A DNA stretch of 14,420 nt. Source: Paludibacteraceae bacterium. Lineage in GTDB: Bacteria > Bacteroidota > Bacteroidia > Bacteroidales > Paludibacteraceae. A program made the translations under genes and the position numbers. The stretch lies in assembly GCA_017960065.1 (NCBI GenBank), contig JAGCZK010000203.1, forward strand, positions 1 through 14,420, read 5' to 3'. The notes beneath the pieces were generated by a model that was not told the origin of the DNA, searched no databases, and saw only the letters and a program-made list of their open reading frames with translations. Below are positions 4,248 to 12,361 of this stretch, piece by piece. Positions within the stretch are counted from its first letter, which is position 1; the number at the start of each line of letters is the position of its first letter.

Positions 4248-7178
4248 ATGAGACGTATTGGCTTTTTTATTTTCATCAGCTTTATTCTCACCCCTGAATT
4301 AGTCGCCCAAACATGGATTAACGAAACCGAACCGGCTTGTTTCCAGCGTTTTTATCGTATTCAAAACCATGGAAACAACGGATATATCCGCCATGCGGGA
4401 GCAGTCGGATACTCCGATGCCGTGGATTTGTACAATTACGACTGGATTTGGCAAATCATCCCCGGATTGTCCGACAATACTAAAATTTCATTTCGCGCCA
4501 CCAACTTTTACAACCGATTGCTCTGTCGCGTGGGGCAAAATCAAAACCAATTGGTCACCCGTACTTTCGACGACATGGCCAATTCCAAAACCAATGCCAC
4601 CTTCACAAGAGCGGCTGCATTGGACAATAGCACCAACGGCTATTCCTACCTGTTAAATGCCGGAAATGGCCGATACATCTCTAAAAAGAACAACAACACG
4701 GAGTTTTGGACCTATAAAAGCAGTGAAAACAATACCAATTTCAACAAAAACTCCTCGTTTACAGAACATTTGGTGCAGACGGCTGCCATTGCCTACGGCA
4801 ACACCGACTACCACACCGATTACGGGATGAACGGTTTTTCGATTCCACTCCTATTGGGCAACTACAACAGCCTAAACGTATCGGGCAACAACGGTATCGA
4901 CGACATCCAGTCGCTGCGCGTGGCTCCGGGCTACAAGATCACCACCTACACCAACAACAATTACACGGGCAACGCAACGGTCTATACCTCGAATCAGGCC
5001 AATTTGAGCGCACAAACGATCCAGTCGCTGAAAGTCGAGCTGAATGTTGTATCCGGACTTTCGGGCGACTACCGCATCAAAAACGTCGGCACGGGCAAGT
5101 ACATGCACGCACAAAACTCCAATATCCAATTACAAGACTACACAGGGGGAAACCGACAACAATTCACCATTACCGAAACCAGCACCCCCGGCTTATATAC
5201 GATTAACCGAAAGACCAGCGCCAACAGATACTTGGTCATTACCAACGGAACCAGTACGGATGGAACGCCCTTGAATTTCGTAAACAACAACACCATCGAC
5301 AACACAAAACGGTTCTACATTGTCAAAACCCGGGAAGGCAGCGCCGACGGCAACACCCGCTACTTGATCGTACCGGAATGTACCGTTTCGGGCGACTCGT
5401 GCAAATTTATCGCGCACACCACCCAAGACGACGTGGCCCGACTGATGCCGGTTCCGTACGACGACACGCGCGCCTACTGGGAACTAGACCCGATGGGAGT
5501 CTCCTGCTTCCAACACTCCGATTACGGCGGCTATTGCGGCACATTGCCCCAAGGCAACCACAATACGGCCGCGTTAAGCAGCTACGGCATCAGCGACAAC
5601 GACATTTCTTCGTTTAAGATCGGCACCGGCTACCAGGTAATTTGTTTCTACAACGACAATTACGAAGGCACAGCCGTTGCATACAACACCAGCACCACCT
5701 TTGTGGGAGGAATGCACAACGACCAGTTCTCGTCAATGATTGTCACTCCCGCGAGTGTGACGGGTATGAGCGGATACTATACGGTCAAAAACGTCAACAG
5801 CAGCCTGTTTCTCGACCTCGAAGGGCAGAACTACGTCACCAACGGCAATGCCGTACAAATGCCCGAGCTCAGTTGCGGCGACACCCACCAGTACTGGCTA
5901 CTGGAGGAGTTGGCGGCATACCCCAGCGTGTACGTAATCAAATCGGTCGGGGTGGGTGGCAATAATGTACTAACCCGCGACGGAAACAATTTCAAAGTCG
6001 CCGCATACAGCGCCAACAACACCAACCAGAGGTTCTTGCTCCACCCCATAGGCGACTACTACCAAATTATGTGCTATAACGGCTACACGGTTGCCGAAGT
6101 CACCGGCTCGAGCACCGCAAGTGGCGCCAACGTTGCCTCAAACAACACCAATACTGGCGCCGACAACCAACAGTGGCAGTTGCAGCGACACGATCGTCCC
6201 GACGCTCCCTATGGCGCCGCCTATTTTTACCAAAACGCCAATTTCGGTGGCAAAGTCAAGGCCTTGGCTCAAGGCAACTACACCTATGCGCAACTGTTGG
6301 AGTTTGATTTCTGCGACAATTGGATTTCGTCTCTCAAAGTATCGCAAGGTTACAAAGTCACCATCTATACCGGCGACAAATTTACAGGCACAAGCACCGA
6401 ATTCACCTCCGACCAGACCTCGCTCAACGCCACGTTCGACAACGCCATCCAGTCGCTCAAAATTGAGATTTTGCCAATTCAGGAGGATTTGACCGACAAT
6501 GGCGGCACGATTACCTCGTCGCACGCTGGCGCTAACGAAAACGAAGGGGTTGGCAATCTGATCGCAAACGACTACACCCACAAGTTCTGCGTCACCAGCC
6601 GGTCGAGCGACACCGAGGATGTGTGGATCACCTACCACTCGCCCGTGCCCGTACGCATTAACGGCTACGGGCTTTGGTCGGCCAACGACAACCCCGGCTA
6701 CCGCGACCCGCAGAACTTCAAGATCGAAGGTTCGAACGACGGCACGGATTGGGTCAAGATTGACACCGTATCCAACCATGCGTTCAGCGAAATATACCAA
6801 TACCACCACTTTGATACGCCGGGACAAACCGCCTGCTACGAATACATCCGGCTGTACATCGGCGACGTAACCCCGGGCAGTTACTACTGTTTCCAATTGG
6901 GCGAGCTGCAGCTATTCGGCGACGAGTACCACGACTACACCTTTAGCAAGGCTGCCGGCGACAAGCGCGTGCGCATTGTATGCACCGACACGGCCGACCG
7001 GTTGGTGGTTTACCTGCCCGACGGAACGGTCATGACCGAGCGCGCGGTAAGCGCCACGGAGCACAGCTTCGTCCTCGATTTGAGCGATGACGACGCCTGC
7101 CCCAACGGCACCTACCGCTACCGCCTGTACCAAGGCGGCTCGCTGCTACTGTCGCCTTCGGCAAACGTGGTGTACTAA
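4248..7178 (+). CDS. Secreted multimodular lectin-like protein: ricin-type trefoil, beta/gamma-crystallin and discoidin modules (976 aa)
   Basis: The signal peptide (residues 1-21, ending ELVAQ) predicts export; there is no lipobox. Modules in order: N-terminal domain 30-178, itself trefoil-like (FYRIQNHGNNGYIRH, GNGRYISKKN); crystallin-like module about 184-265; ricin-type trefoil about 271-414 (QQF 304-306); crystallin about 418-501; ricin about 507-647 (QYW 548-550, QQW 641-643); crystallin about 657-742; F5/8 type C (discoidin/CBM32-like) about 748-891 with FKIEGSNDGTDW and a closing ELQLFG; C-terminal domain about 893-976 ending NVVY. The canonical crystallin Ca2+ motif (N/D-N/D-x-x-S/T-S) occurs at 450-455, 491-496 and 690-695 but is degenerate in the first module. 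No hydrolase or protease domain is seen, so glycan or matrix binding is the inferred role. The 522-residue paralog follows. Module families are well supported; ligands are unknown. Confidence 0.9.
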   Translation: MRRIGFFIFISFILTPELVAQTWINETEPACFQRFYRIQNHGNNGYIRHAGAVGYSDAVDLYNYDWIWQIIPGLSDNTKISFRATNFYNRLLCRVGQNQNQLVTRTFDDMANSKTNATFTRAAALDNSTNGYSYLLNAGNGRYISKKNNNTEFWTYKSSENNTNFNKNSSFTEHLVQTAAIAYGNTDYHTDYGMNGFSIPLLLGNYNSLNVSGNNGIDDIQSLRVAPGYKITTYTNNNYTGNATVYTSNQANLSAQTIQSLKVELNVVSGLSGDYRIKNVGTGKYMHAQNSNIQLQDYTGGNRQQFTITETSTPGLYTINRKTSANRYLVITNGTSTDGTPLNFVNNNTIDNTKRFYIVKTREGSADGNTRYLIVPECTVSGDSCKFIAHTTQDDVARLMPVPYDDTRAYWELDPMGVSCFQHSDYGGYCGTLPQGNHNTAALSSYGISDNDISSFKIGTGYQVICFYNDNYEGTAVAYNTSTTFVGGMHNDQFSSMIVTPASVTGMSGYYTVKNVNSSLFLDLEGQNYVTNGNAVQMPELSCGDTHQYWLLEELAAYPSVYVIKSVGVGGNNVLTRDGNNFKVAAYSANNTNQRFLLHPIGDYYQIMCYNGYTVAEVTGSSTASGANVASNNTNTGADNQQWQLQRHDRPDAPYGAAYFYQNANFGGKVKALAQGNYTYAQLLEFDFCDNWISSLKVSQGYKVTIYTGDKFTGTSTEFTSDQTSLNATFDNAIQSLKIEILPIQEDLTDNGGTITSSHAGANENEGVGNLIANDYTHKFCVTSRSSDTEDVWITYHSPVPVRINGYGLWSANDNPGYRDPQNFKIEGSNDGTDWVKIDTVSNHAFSEIYQYHHFDTPGQTACYEYIRLYIGDVTPGSYYCFQLGELQLFGDEYHDYTFSKAAGDKRVRIVCTDTADRLVVYLPDGTVMTERAVSATEHSFVLDLSDDDACPNGTYRYRLYQGGSLLLSPSANVVY

Positions 7179-7208
7179 CCGCCCCCGACCAGCCCATGCC
7201 ACATTCCG

Positions 7209-7239
7209 CCTCCCGGCCATACAGGTCGGGAGGTTTTTT
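7209..7239 (+). terminator. Intrinsic terminator of the 976-residue lectin-like gene
   Basis: A 10-bp stem (arms 7209-7218 and 7224-7233, one G-U wobble, CCTCCCGG core) with a 5-base loop, followed by six T at 7234-7239. It lies 30 bases after the stop codon, so the downstream paralog is transcribed separately from its own promoter. Confidence 0.88.
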
Positions 7240-7278
7240 ATTGCGAATGCTGTTGATAAAATTATGCAAATCACACAC

Positions 7279-7306
7279 TTGTATTGGCAAAAAAACATTA
7301 TTTTTG
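7279..7306 (+). promoter_or_regulatory. Promoter for the 522-residue lectin-like gene
   Basis: TATTTTTG at 7299-7306 is an exact TAnnTTTG -7 element. A TTG at 7279-7281 is a partial -33 box with a slightly short 17-base spacer. Transcription would begin near 7313. This rules out the in-frame ATG at 7284, which lies upstream of the start point, and supports the ATG at 7347. Confidence 0.55.
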
Positions 7307-7346
7307 CACGCGAAAAGAGAATACACCCATAGAACGACCCGGACTG

Positions 7347-8915
7347 ATGAAAAACGAAGTTTTGACTAACTTGAACCCTATCAAAAAAGGACTGGTTTTT
7401 TTTACGATTCTCGCCTGCTGGGCGACAAGTGCCTCCGCACAAATGTCCTCTGAATCGGCTCCCGACTGCTTCAAAAAATTCTACCGATATAAAAACCACG
7501 GCAACGGCGCTTACGTGCAACATACGGCAACGACTTTAACCGCAACGCTTTCCACCGCACACGTTGTTGTAAAAAACACCAGCATCAGTCCTTACGACTG
7601 GAGTTACATCTGGCAAGTCGCCCCCGAAGTCAAGTACGCAGGCGCCAAAACCTTGCGTTCCGTAGAATTTCCACGAAACATGATTGGGAAAAAAGGTGAC
7701 GGCTTGCTCATAAAATACTACGATGCGCTTTTGCTCATTCGAAACACTTCGAGCTACGAAGGCGACTTCGACATCGTATCCGCCCTCGACGGAACCAATG
7801 GCATCTCCTTCAAATACCATCATGCGGGAAACCGGTACCTGTGCCGCAAAAACGGAGACACGAACCTGTATTTTTACAGCAGTTCCGACACCAAAAACTT
7901 CAAATCCAACGCCTCTTACACGCCCATACAGCTCCAAACCGCAGCCGTTGCCTATCAAGAAACCAACTACCAGACCAACTATGGCAGCGCAGCCACCCGT
8001 TCCGGATTTGTAGTTCCCTTAATGTTAGGCAGTTATACGGCAAATAACCTGGTGATTTACGAAGTCAATGCGTTGGATTGGACCGACTATGAAAACCAAA
8101 TCACGCACATCCAGTCCTTCCGCGTGGCACCCGGGTACAAAGTCACGACCTACCGCAACAACAACTACACGGGCGCAATCGCCGTATATACTTCTGACCA
8201 ACCCAACGTCAGCACTTCCAACGTAAAATCGCTCAAGGTGGAGTTGGATGCCGTCGGCGGCAAGTCGGGCAACTACCTGATCAAGAACACTGCCACCGGC
8301 CAGTACATGCAGTTGCAGTCGGGCAATGTTACGTTGCAAGACTACACCGGCAATGCCGACCAGCAATTCACCTTGCAAGAAACGGCTACCGCAGGCCTGT
8401 ACACCATCACTGCCAACAATTCGCAAGAATTGGCCGTCAAAAACAGCAGTCGCGAGAAAGGCGCACAACTGTCGGCCCGCACCACAGAAAACGCCCAACA
8501 ATTCTATCTGGTACGCACCGAAAACGGCAGCCGCTACAAGTTAGTACCCGCTTGCACCATGGGAGCCGACACTTGTAAATTCTTGGCAAAGACAACAACC
8601 GACAACATCGTGCGAACAGCCTTTGAGCCCTACGGCGACACCAAAGCCTACTGGGAACTGGTTCCCGTCGAAACCTACCGCTTCACGAAAAAAGGCGGAA
8701 GCCGCGTGGCAAGCATTATCGCCCCCAACGTAGCCAACCGGCTGGTTATCTATTATCCCGACGGCCGGGTGATGCGCGACATCACGCTCGGCGCCGGCAG
8801 CGGCAAAATCAGTGTGGACCTCCGGCCCGACGACTGCCCCGTCGGCACGTACACCTACCAACTTTTCGGCAGCAATCCCGAGCAGAAACTCGCCTCGGTC
8901 AACGTGGTCTATTAA
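7347..8915 (+). CDS. Secreted lectin-like paralog with crystallin-like and ricin-type trefoil modules (522 aa)
   Basis: The start at 7347 places a normal Sec signal peptide at the N terminus (MKNEVLTNLNPIKKG, hydrophobic core, cleavage near SASAQ at 28-32). Layout: N-terminal domain about 40-197, crystallin-like module about 201-300, ricin-type trefoil about 306-440 (QQF at 339-341 and 384-386), C-terminal domain about 443-522 ending NVVY. It aligns along its whole length with the 976-residue neighbour, for example LKVEL then LQDYTG in both, and shares a C-x6-C pair (403 and 410 here; 378 and 385 there) that could form a disulfide. It lacks the extra cassette of the neighbour. Both crystallin halves lack the canonical Ca2+ motif, so it probably does not bind Ca2+ the same way. 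It is a tandem duplicate with its own promoter. Its stop lies three bases from the convergent acyltransferase gene. Confidence 0.9.
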   Translation: MKNEVLTNLNPIKKGLVFFTILACWATSASAQMSSESAPDCFKKFYRYKNHGNGAYVQHTATTLTATLSTAHVVVKNTSISPYDWSYIWQVAPEVKYAGAKTLRSVEFPRNMIGKKGDGLLIKYYDALLLIRNTSSYEGDFDIVSALDGTNGISFKYHHAGNRYLCRKNGDTNLYFYSSSDTKNFKSNASYTPIQLQTAAVAYQETNYQTNYGSAATRSGFVVPLMLGSYTANNLVIYEVNALDWTDYENQITHIQSFRVAPGYKVTTYRNNNYTGAIAVYTSDQPNVSTSNVKSLKVELDAVGGKSGNYLIKNTATGQYMQLQSGNVTLQDYTGNADQQFTLQETATAGLYTITANNSQELAVKNSSREKGAQLSARTTENAQQFYLVRTENGSRYKLVPACTMGADTCKFLAKTTTDNIVRTAFEPYGDTKAYWELVPVETYRFTKKGGSRVASIIAPNVANRLVIYYPDGRVMRDITLGAGSGKISVDLRPDDCPVGTYTYQLFGSNPEQKLASVNVVY

Positions 8916-8918
8916 GTC

Positions 8919-11375
8919 CTACCCGGCTTGCTCCACCGCCTCGCGAACCTGCGCGAGCAGTTCGTCGTAGGGTGCCTGCGGCTGTACCACCGGCAGAAAC
9001 TCCACCGTCACCTTACCGGGTTTCGGCAACTTCTGGCTACGCGGCCAGGCCTCGTACGTTCCGCGAATGCTGACTGGCAGCACCGGCACCTGCAACTCGC
9101 AAGCCAGGATGGCAAAGGTCTTCTTAAACTCGCCCAGATGACCGTCGTAGCTGCGCTCCCCTTCTGGAAAGAGCACCACGCGCTTGCCTTGGCGCAAGAC
9201 ATCGGCCAGCCGCACAATCGACTCCTTCAGCCGCCCGCGTTCCATCAGTATCACATTGGCCCGACCGGCCAGCGACTTGCGCAAACGGGTTTTGACATGG
9301 TCTTCGGTTGCATAAAAGAAATAATCGTCGGCCTGCGAAGCTCCTATGCCCGCCATCAGAGCCGGCGTATCCAGAAAACTTTCGTGGTTGGGCACCACCA
9401 ACAGCGGCCCGGTGGCCGGTATATGTTCGCGCCCCACAAACGACAGGCGGTGAAAGACTTTCATAAAGGCCCCCAGCAAAGCGAATACGACCGACAAGAG
9501 TTTGGAGGTCGGCGGCAGCGGGGCGCTTTCGGTACGGGTCAGCAACTGGTGCCAATCAACCTGACCGTCGTCGAGGCGGGTCCGGTGCCCGGCGATGTAG
9601 GCCGCCATGGCCGCGACATGCTCGAAGCCCGCCATTTGGTCAACCCGCAAGTCCATGCCAAACGACTCTTCGATATAGCCCTGCAACTCCACTTTGTCGA
9701 GCGAGTCGAAGGCCAAGTCGGTTTCGATATGGTCGGTCGGTTGCATCTCCACCCGCTTGATGTCATAGACAAAACGCTTTAGCAGGCGGTATTCGGGGCC
9801 ATTAGGCTCGGGTGTCTTTTCAGAGTGCTGGCGCTGCGACTTCTTTCCTTCGACGATGTCCTTGAGTTTGTAGCGCTGCAGTTTGTCCAGTTTGGTGCGG
9901 GGCAAATCCTGCTTCGACACCACCACATTCATCACCTTCTTGTAATTGCCGACCGTCTGGTTGTACGGCAACAGCACCTCGCGTTTGAAGGCTTCGGTCA
10001 AGGCATCAGGAGCCCAGCCTTCTATCGCCTTGGCAGGCACTAAGATGGCCCACAGCTGGTCGTTGTACTGGGTGACCGCCGCCTCTTTGACCCACTGGTC
10101 GTACTTTTCGAGCTGGAACTCGATTTCGGAGGGCTGGATATTCTTTCCGTTCGACAAAACGATAATCTCTTTGGTACGACCGGTAATGTACAGGCGGCCG
10201 CAGTCGTCGAAGCGCCCCAGGTCGCCCGTATGCAGGAACCCCTCGTCGTCCATAACGGCAGCGGTTTCTTCGGGGCGGTTGTAATAGCCCTGCATCACAT
10301 TCGGGCCCTTCACACAAACCTCGCCTTCCTTGATCCGGCATTCGACCGTCGGCAACGGCAGCCCCACGCACCCGGGAATAATGTCGTCGGGGCGGGTAAA
10401 CGAAATCATCGGAGCGGTTTCGGTCATGCCATACCCTTCGAGCACGTCGAGGCCCAGCGTACGCAACCCGCGGCCGATTTCGAGGTCGAGCGAAGCCCCA
10501 CCACTCACACAATACTCGAGGTGGCCGCCCATTTTCTTGTGCACCGAGCCGAAAATCAGACGCGACAGACGCGGACTCTGCGCCCGCTGACAAAGCGCAA
10601 ACAGCGCACGGGTAATGGCATGGGCATCAATCTTTTTCTTAATCCCCACATACAACGCCTGCCACAGACGCGGCACTCCCACCATGATGGCGATTTGGCC
10701 CCGACAGAGCGTGTCCATGATTTCGGGACCAGACATGCCCGGGCTGATGGCAATGCCCCCGCCTTTGAGGATGGGAGCGACCAAGGTGCCCAGCAGGGGC
10801 AGGATATGATGCAACGGCAACAGCACCATCACGCGGCGATGCTCGCTAAAGATGGGCACGTCGTCGGAGACGCTCGAGATATTGGCCCAAAGGTTGCCGA
10901 AACTCAACATCACGCCTTTGGGAGAGCCGGTAGTTCCCGACGTGTAGATAATCAGCGCCGTGTCCTGCTCGTCGCTTTCGATCCAATCGCACCCGGGGCC
11001 CGACACCGGCACCCGTTCGTAATCCTCCAGTTGCAGCGTCTGCAAGTGGGTCATGCCCAACTCGCGCATCGCGGCCTCGACCGTCGGGCGCGTTTTAGCC
11101 GACACCCATACACAGGCGGGCTGGCAGTCGTTCAGAATGTAGGCGACATCCGACACCGTCGAGCCGGCATCCACGGGCACGGCAATGCCCCGATTGGCCC
11201 AGATGGAGAACAAGGCATAGGCCCAACCCTCGCGGTTTTCGCTGAAAATCAGCGTACGCGCCCCTTTTTCGGCAGGCGTATAATGCGAAAACAGGCGGAT
11301 GCGTTGCAACAACTCGGCATAGCTCACCGAATGGTCGGCGGTGATGATGGCGGTCTTTTCAAAATTACGAATCAT
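8919..11375 (-). CDS. Acyl-activating enzyme / acyl carrier / PlsC acyltransferase fusion (818 aa)
   Basis: Three domains are visible. Residues 1-510 are an AMP-forming acyl-CoA/acyl-ACP synthetase with P-loop YTSGTTGSPKG (144-154), EGYGMTE (313-319), TGD (383-385), GRTKEII (399-405) and a C-terminal PRTKLDKLQR with the probable adenylation Lys498. Residues about 528-598 look like an acyl carrier domain with FDSLDKVEL, where Ser558 would carry phosphopantetheine. Residues about 625-818 are a PlsC/LPLAT acyltransferase with NHESFLD (663-669, the HX4D catalytic motif) and FPEGERS (736-742). A hydrophobic stretch near 625-640 may associate with the membrane. The likely role is to activate a fatty acid, hold it on the internal carrier and transfer it to a lysophospholipid or related acceptor. 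E. coli Aas has a comparable pair of activities in the opposite order and without the carrier domain. Substrate is unknown. Confidence 0.9.
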   Translation of the reverse strand: MIRNFEKTAIITADHSVSYAELLQRIRLFSHYTPAEKGARTLIFSENREGWAYALFSIWANRGIAVPVDAGSTVSDVAYILNDCQPACVWVSAKTRPTVEAAMRELGMTHLQTLQLEDYERVPVSGPGCDWIESDEQDTALIIYTSGTTGSPKGVMLSFGNLWANISSVSDDVPIFSEHRRVMVLLPLHHILPLLGTLVAPILKGGGIAISPGMSGPEIMDTLCRGQIAIMVGVPRLWQALYVGIKKKIDAHAITRALFALCQRAQSPRLSRLIFGSVHKKMGGHLEYCVSGGASLDLEIGRGLRTLGLDVLEGYGMTETAPMISFTRPDDIIPGCVGLPLPTVECRIKEGEVCVKGPNVMQGYYNRPEETAAVMDDEGFLHTGDLGRFDDCGRLYITGRTKEIIVLSNGKNIQPSEIEFQLEKYDQWVKEAAVTQYNDQLWAILVPAKAIEGWAPDALTEAFKREVLLPYNQTVGNYKKVMNVVVSKQDLPRTKLDKLQRYKLKDIVEGKKSQRQHSEKTPEPNGPEYRLLKRFVYDIKRVEMQPTDHIETDLAFDSLDKVELQGYIEESFGMDLRVDQMAGFEHVAAMAAYIAGHRTRLDDGQVDWHQLLTRTESAPLPPTSKLLSVVFALLGAFMKVFHRLSFVGREHIPATGPLLVVPNHESFLDTPALMAGIGASQADDYFFYATEDHVKTRLRKSLAGRANVILMERGRLKESIVRLADVLRQGKRVVLFPEGERSYDGHLGEFKKTFAILACELQVPVLPVSIRGTYEAWPRSQKLPKPGKVTVEFLPVVQPQAPYDELLAQVREAVEQAG

Positions 11376-11398
11376 GGCTTTGACGTGTTATTTCAGCA

Positions 11399-11406
11399 CA
11401 AAGTTA
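11399..11406 (-). promoter_or_regulatory. Promoter -7 element for the synthetase-acyltransferase fusion gene
   Basis: On the minus strand TAACTTTG (11406 down to 11399) matches TAnnTTTG and lies 23 bases upstream of the ATG at 11375. No good -33 box is seen at 19-21 bases; a TTTG lies only 12 bases upstream. The 125-base gap between this gene and the araC-like gene (11376-11500) holds nothing else I can support, and no convincing terminator for the araC-like gene. Confidence 0.45.
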
Positions 11407-11500
11407 ATGTGCAAATCACAAAAGCCCTCGAAAGAAAAGCATAAAAGGCGGCGAGAGGGAGAATTTCGCCTACTTTGTACCATTGCATCAACACAACGTC

Positions 11501-12343
11501 CTATCCGATCAGCCGGATGCGGTAGTCTTGCGGCGTAAGGCCGATGTGTTTGCGGAAAAGCCGGATAAAATACGAACTGTCGTGAAAACCCAGGGCCGAC
11601 GCAATGTCCGACACCGGCGTATCAGACTCGAGCAACATTTTCTGCGCCAGCTGGATCTTTTTCTTGATCACATACTGCAAAGGCGTGATGTGCATCATTT
11701 CGCGAAACGTTCGGATCAGATAGGATTTGGTCAGACAGGCATAATCGGCCAGCTGCTCCACGCTGATTTGCTCGCTCATGTGGTTGGACACATAGTCCAT
11801 CACACCGGCGATACGCGGGTCGGCGGCCTCCTTACGGATTTGCGAGTGTTTGAGAAAATACGACAGCAGGATTTCGACCATACCGTGCAATTGCAAACGC
11901 TCATATTCTTCCAAGCCACGAAATGTCTGGAGATAATCGCGATAAGGGATGGAATGTTCGCCAACGGCCGACTGACCGGCGGGCAGGTTCAGCTGCGGAT
12001 AGAGGTGGCAGTAGTTTTCGAACAGAAGCTGGGTCGCTTCGTTGGACCGCACCTGCGAAGGCATATCGTAATCCTCCAAAAAATTGCGGCGCGCCTGGCG
12101 ATGCAACACAAACAGGTAATAGAGTTGGACCGGCTGGTCGCTGCTGTAGCAGTGGGGCGTATATGCCGGCACCATGTACATGTGTCCGGGGCTCATCCGC
12201 ACCTCGCGGTCGGAAAAATTCAAATCGGCTTCGCCCTGCTTGAGGTAATAGATGCGCATGAACGGAGACACCGTCGGTTTTTCGACCGACTGCGGCTCCA
12301 GCTGCGTCCATCCCAGATTAAGCACGACAAAATCCTGATTCAT
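11501..12343 (-). CDS. AraC-family transcriptional regulator (280 aa)
   Basis: A 280-residue AraC/XylS regulator of normal length. Residues about 20-90 form a cupin-type sensor domain (RIYYLKQGEADLNF, MSPGHMYMVPAYTPHCY). Residues about 178-278 form the double helix-turn-helix DNA-binding domain, with the first HTH around 194-214 (SVEQLADYACLTKSYLIRTF) and the second around 243-264, containing SDIASALGF and the conserved SYFIRLFRKHIGLTPQDYR tail. Such proteins bind DNA as activators and sense a small ligand, often a sugar or organic molecule, through the cupin. It starts 18 bases after the stop of the COG0523 GTPase gene and has no TAnnTTTG element of its own in that gap, so the two are probably cotranscribed. 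Ligand and targets are unknown. Confidence 0.92.
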   Translation of the reverse strand: MNQDFVVLNLGWTQLEPQSVEKPTVSPFMRIYYLKQGEADLNFSDREVRMSPGHMYMVPAYTPHCYSSDQPVQLYYLFVLHRQARRNFLEDYDMPSQVRSNEATQLLFENYCHLYPQLNLPAGQSAVGEHSIPYRDYLQTFRGLEEYERLQLHGMVEILLSYFLKHSQIRKEAADPRIAGVMDYVSNHMSEQISVEQLADYACLTKSYLIRTFREMMHITPLQYVIKKKIQLAQKMLLESDTPVSDIASALGFHDSSYFIRLFRKHIGLTPQDYRIRLIG

Positions 12344-12361
12344 AACCGCTGAGATATAAAT

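Noticed and set aside
7284..7346. Upstream in-frame ATG for the smaller lectin-like protein
   Set aside because: It precedes the predicted promoter -7 element and would place 21 polar residues before the signal peptide.
10230..11444. 404-codon plus-strand ORF inside the synthetase domain
   Set aside because: Shadow of the fusion gene, His/Arg/Gln-rich with no domain, while the opposite strand carries intact adenylation motifs.
11446..11476. Weak AGGCG/CGCCT inverted repeat as a terminator for the AraC gene
   Set aside because: The stem is five base pairs with a 16-base or so loop and no T-tract follows on the minus strand.
11483..12352. 289-codon plus-strand ORF opposite the AraC gene
   Set aside because: Shadow; the minus strand encodes a complete AraC regulator with both helix-turn-helix motifs.
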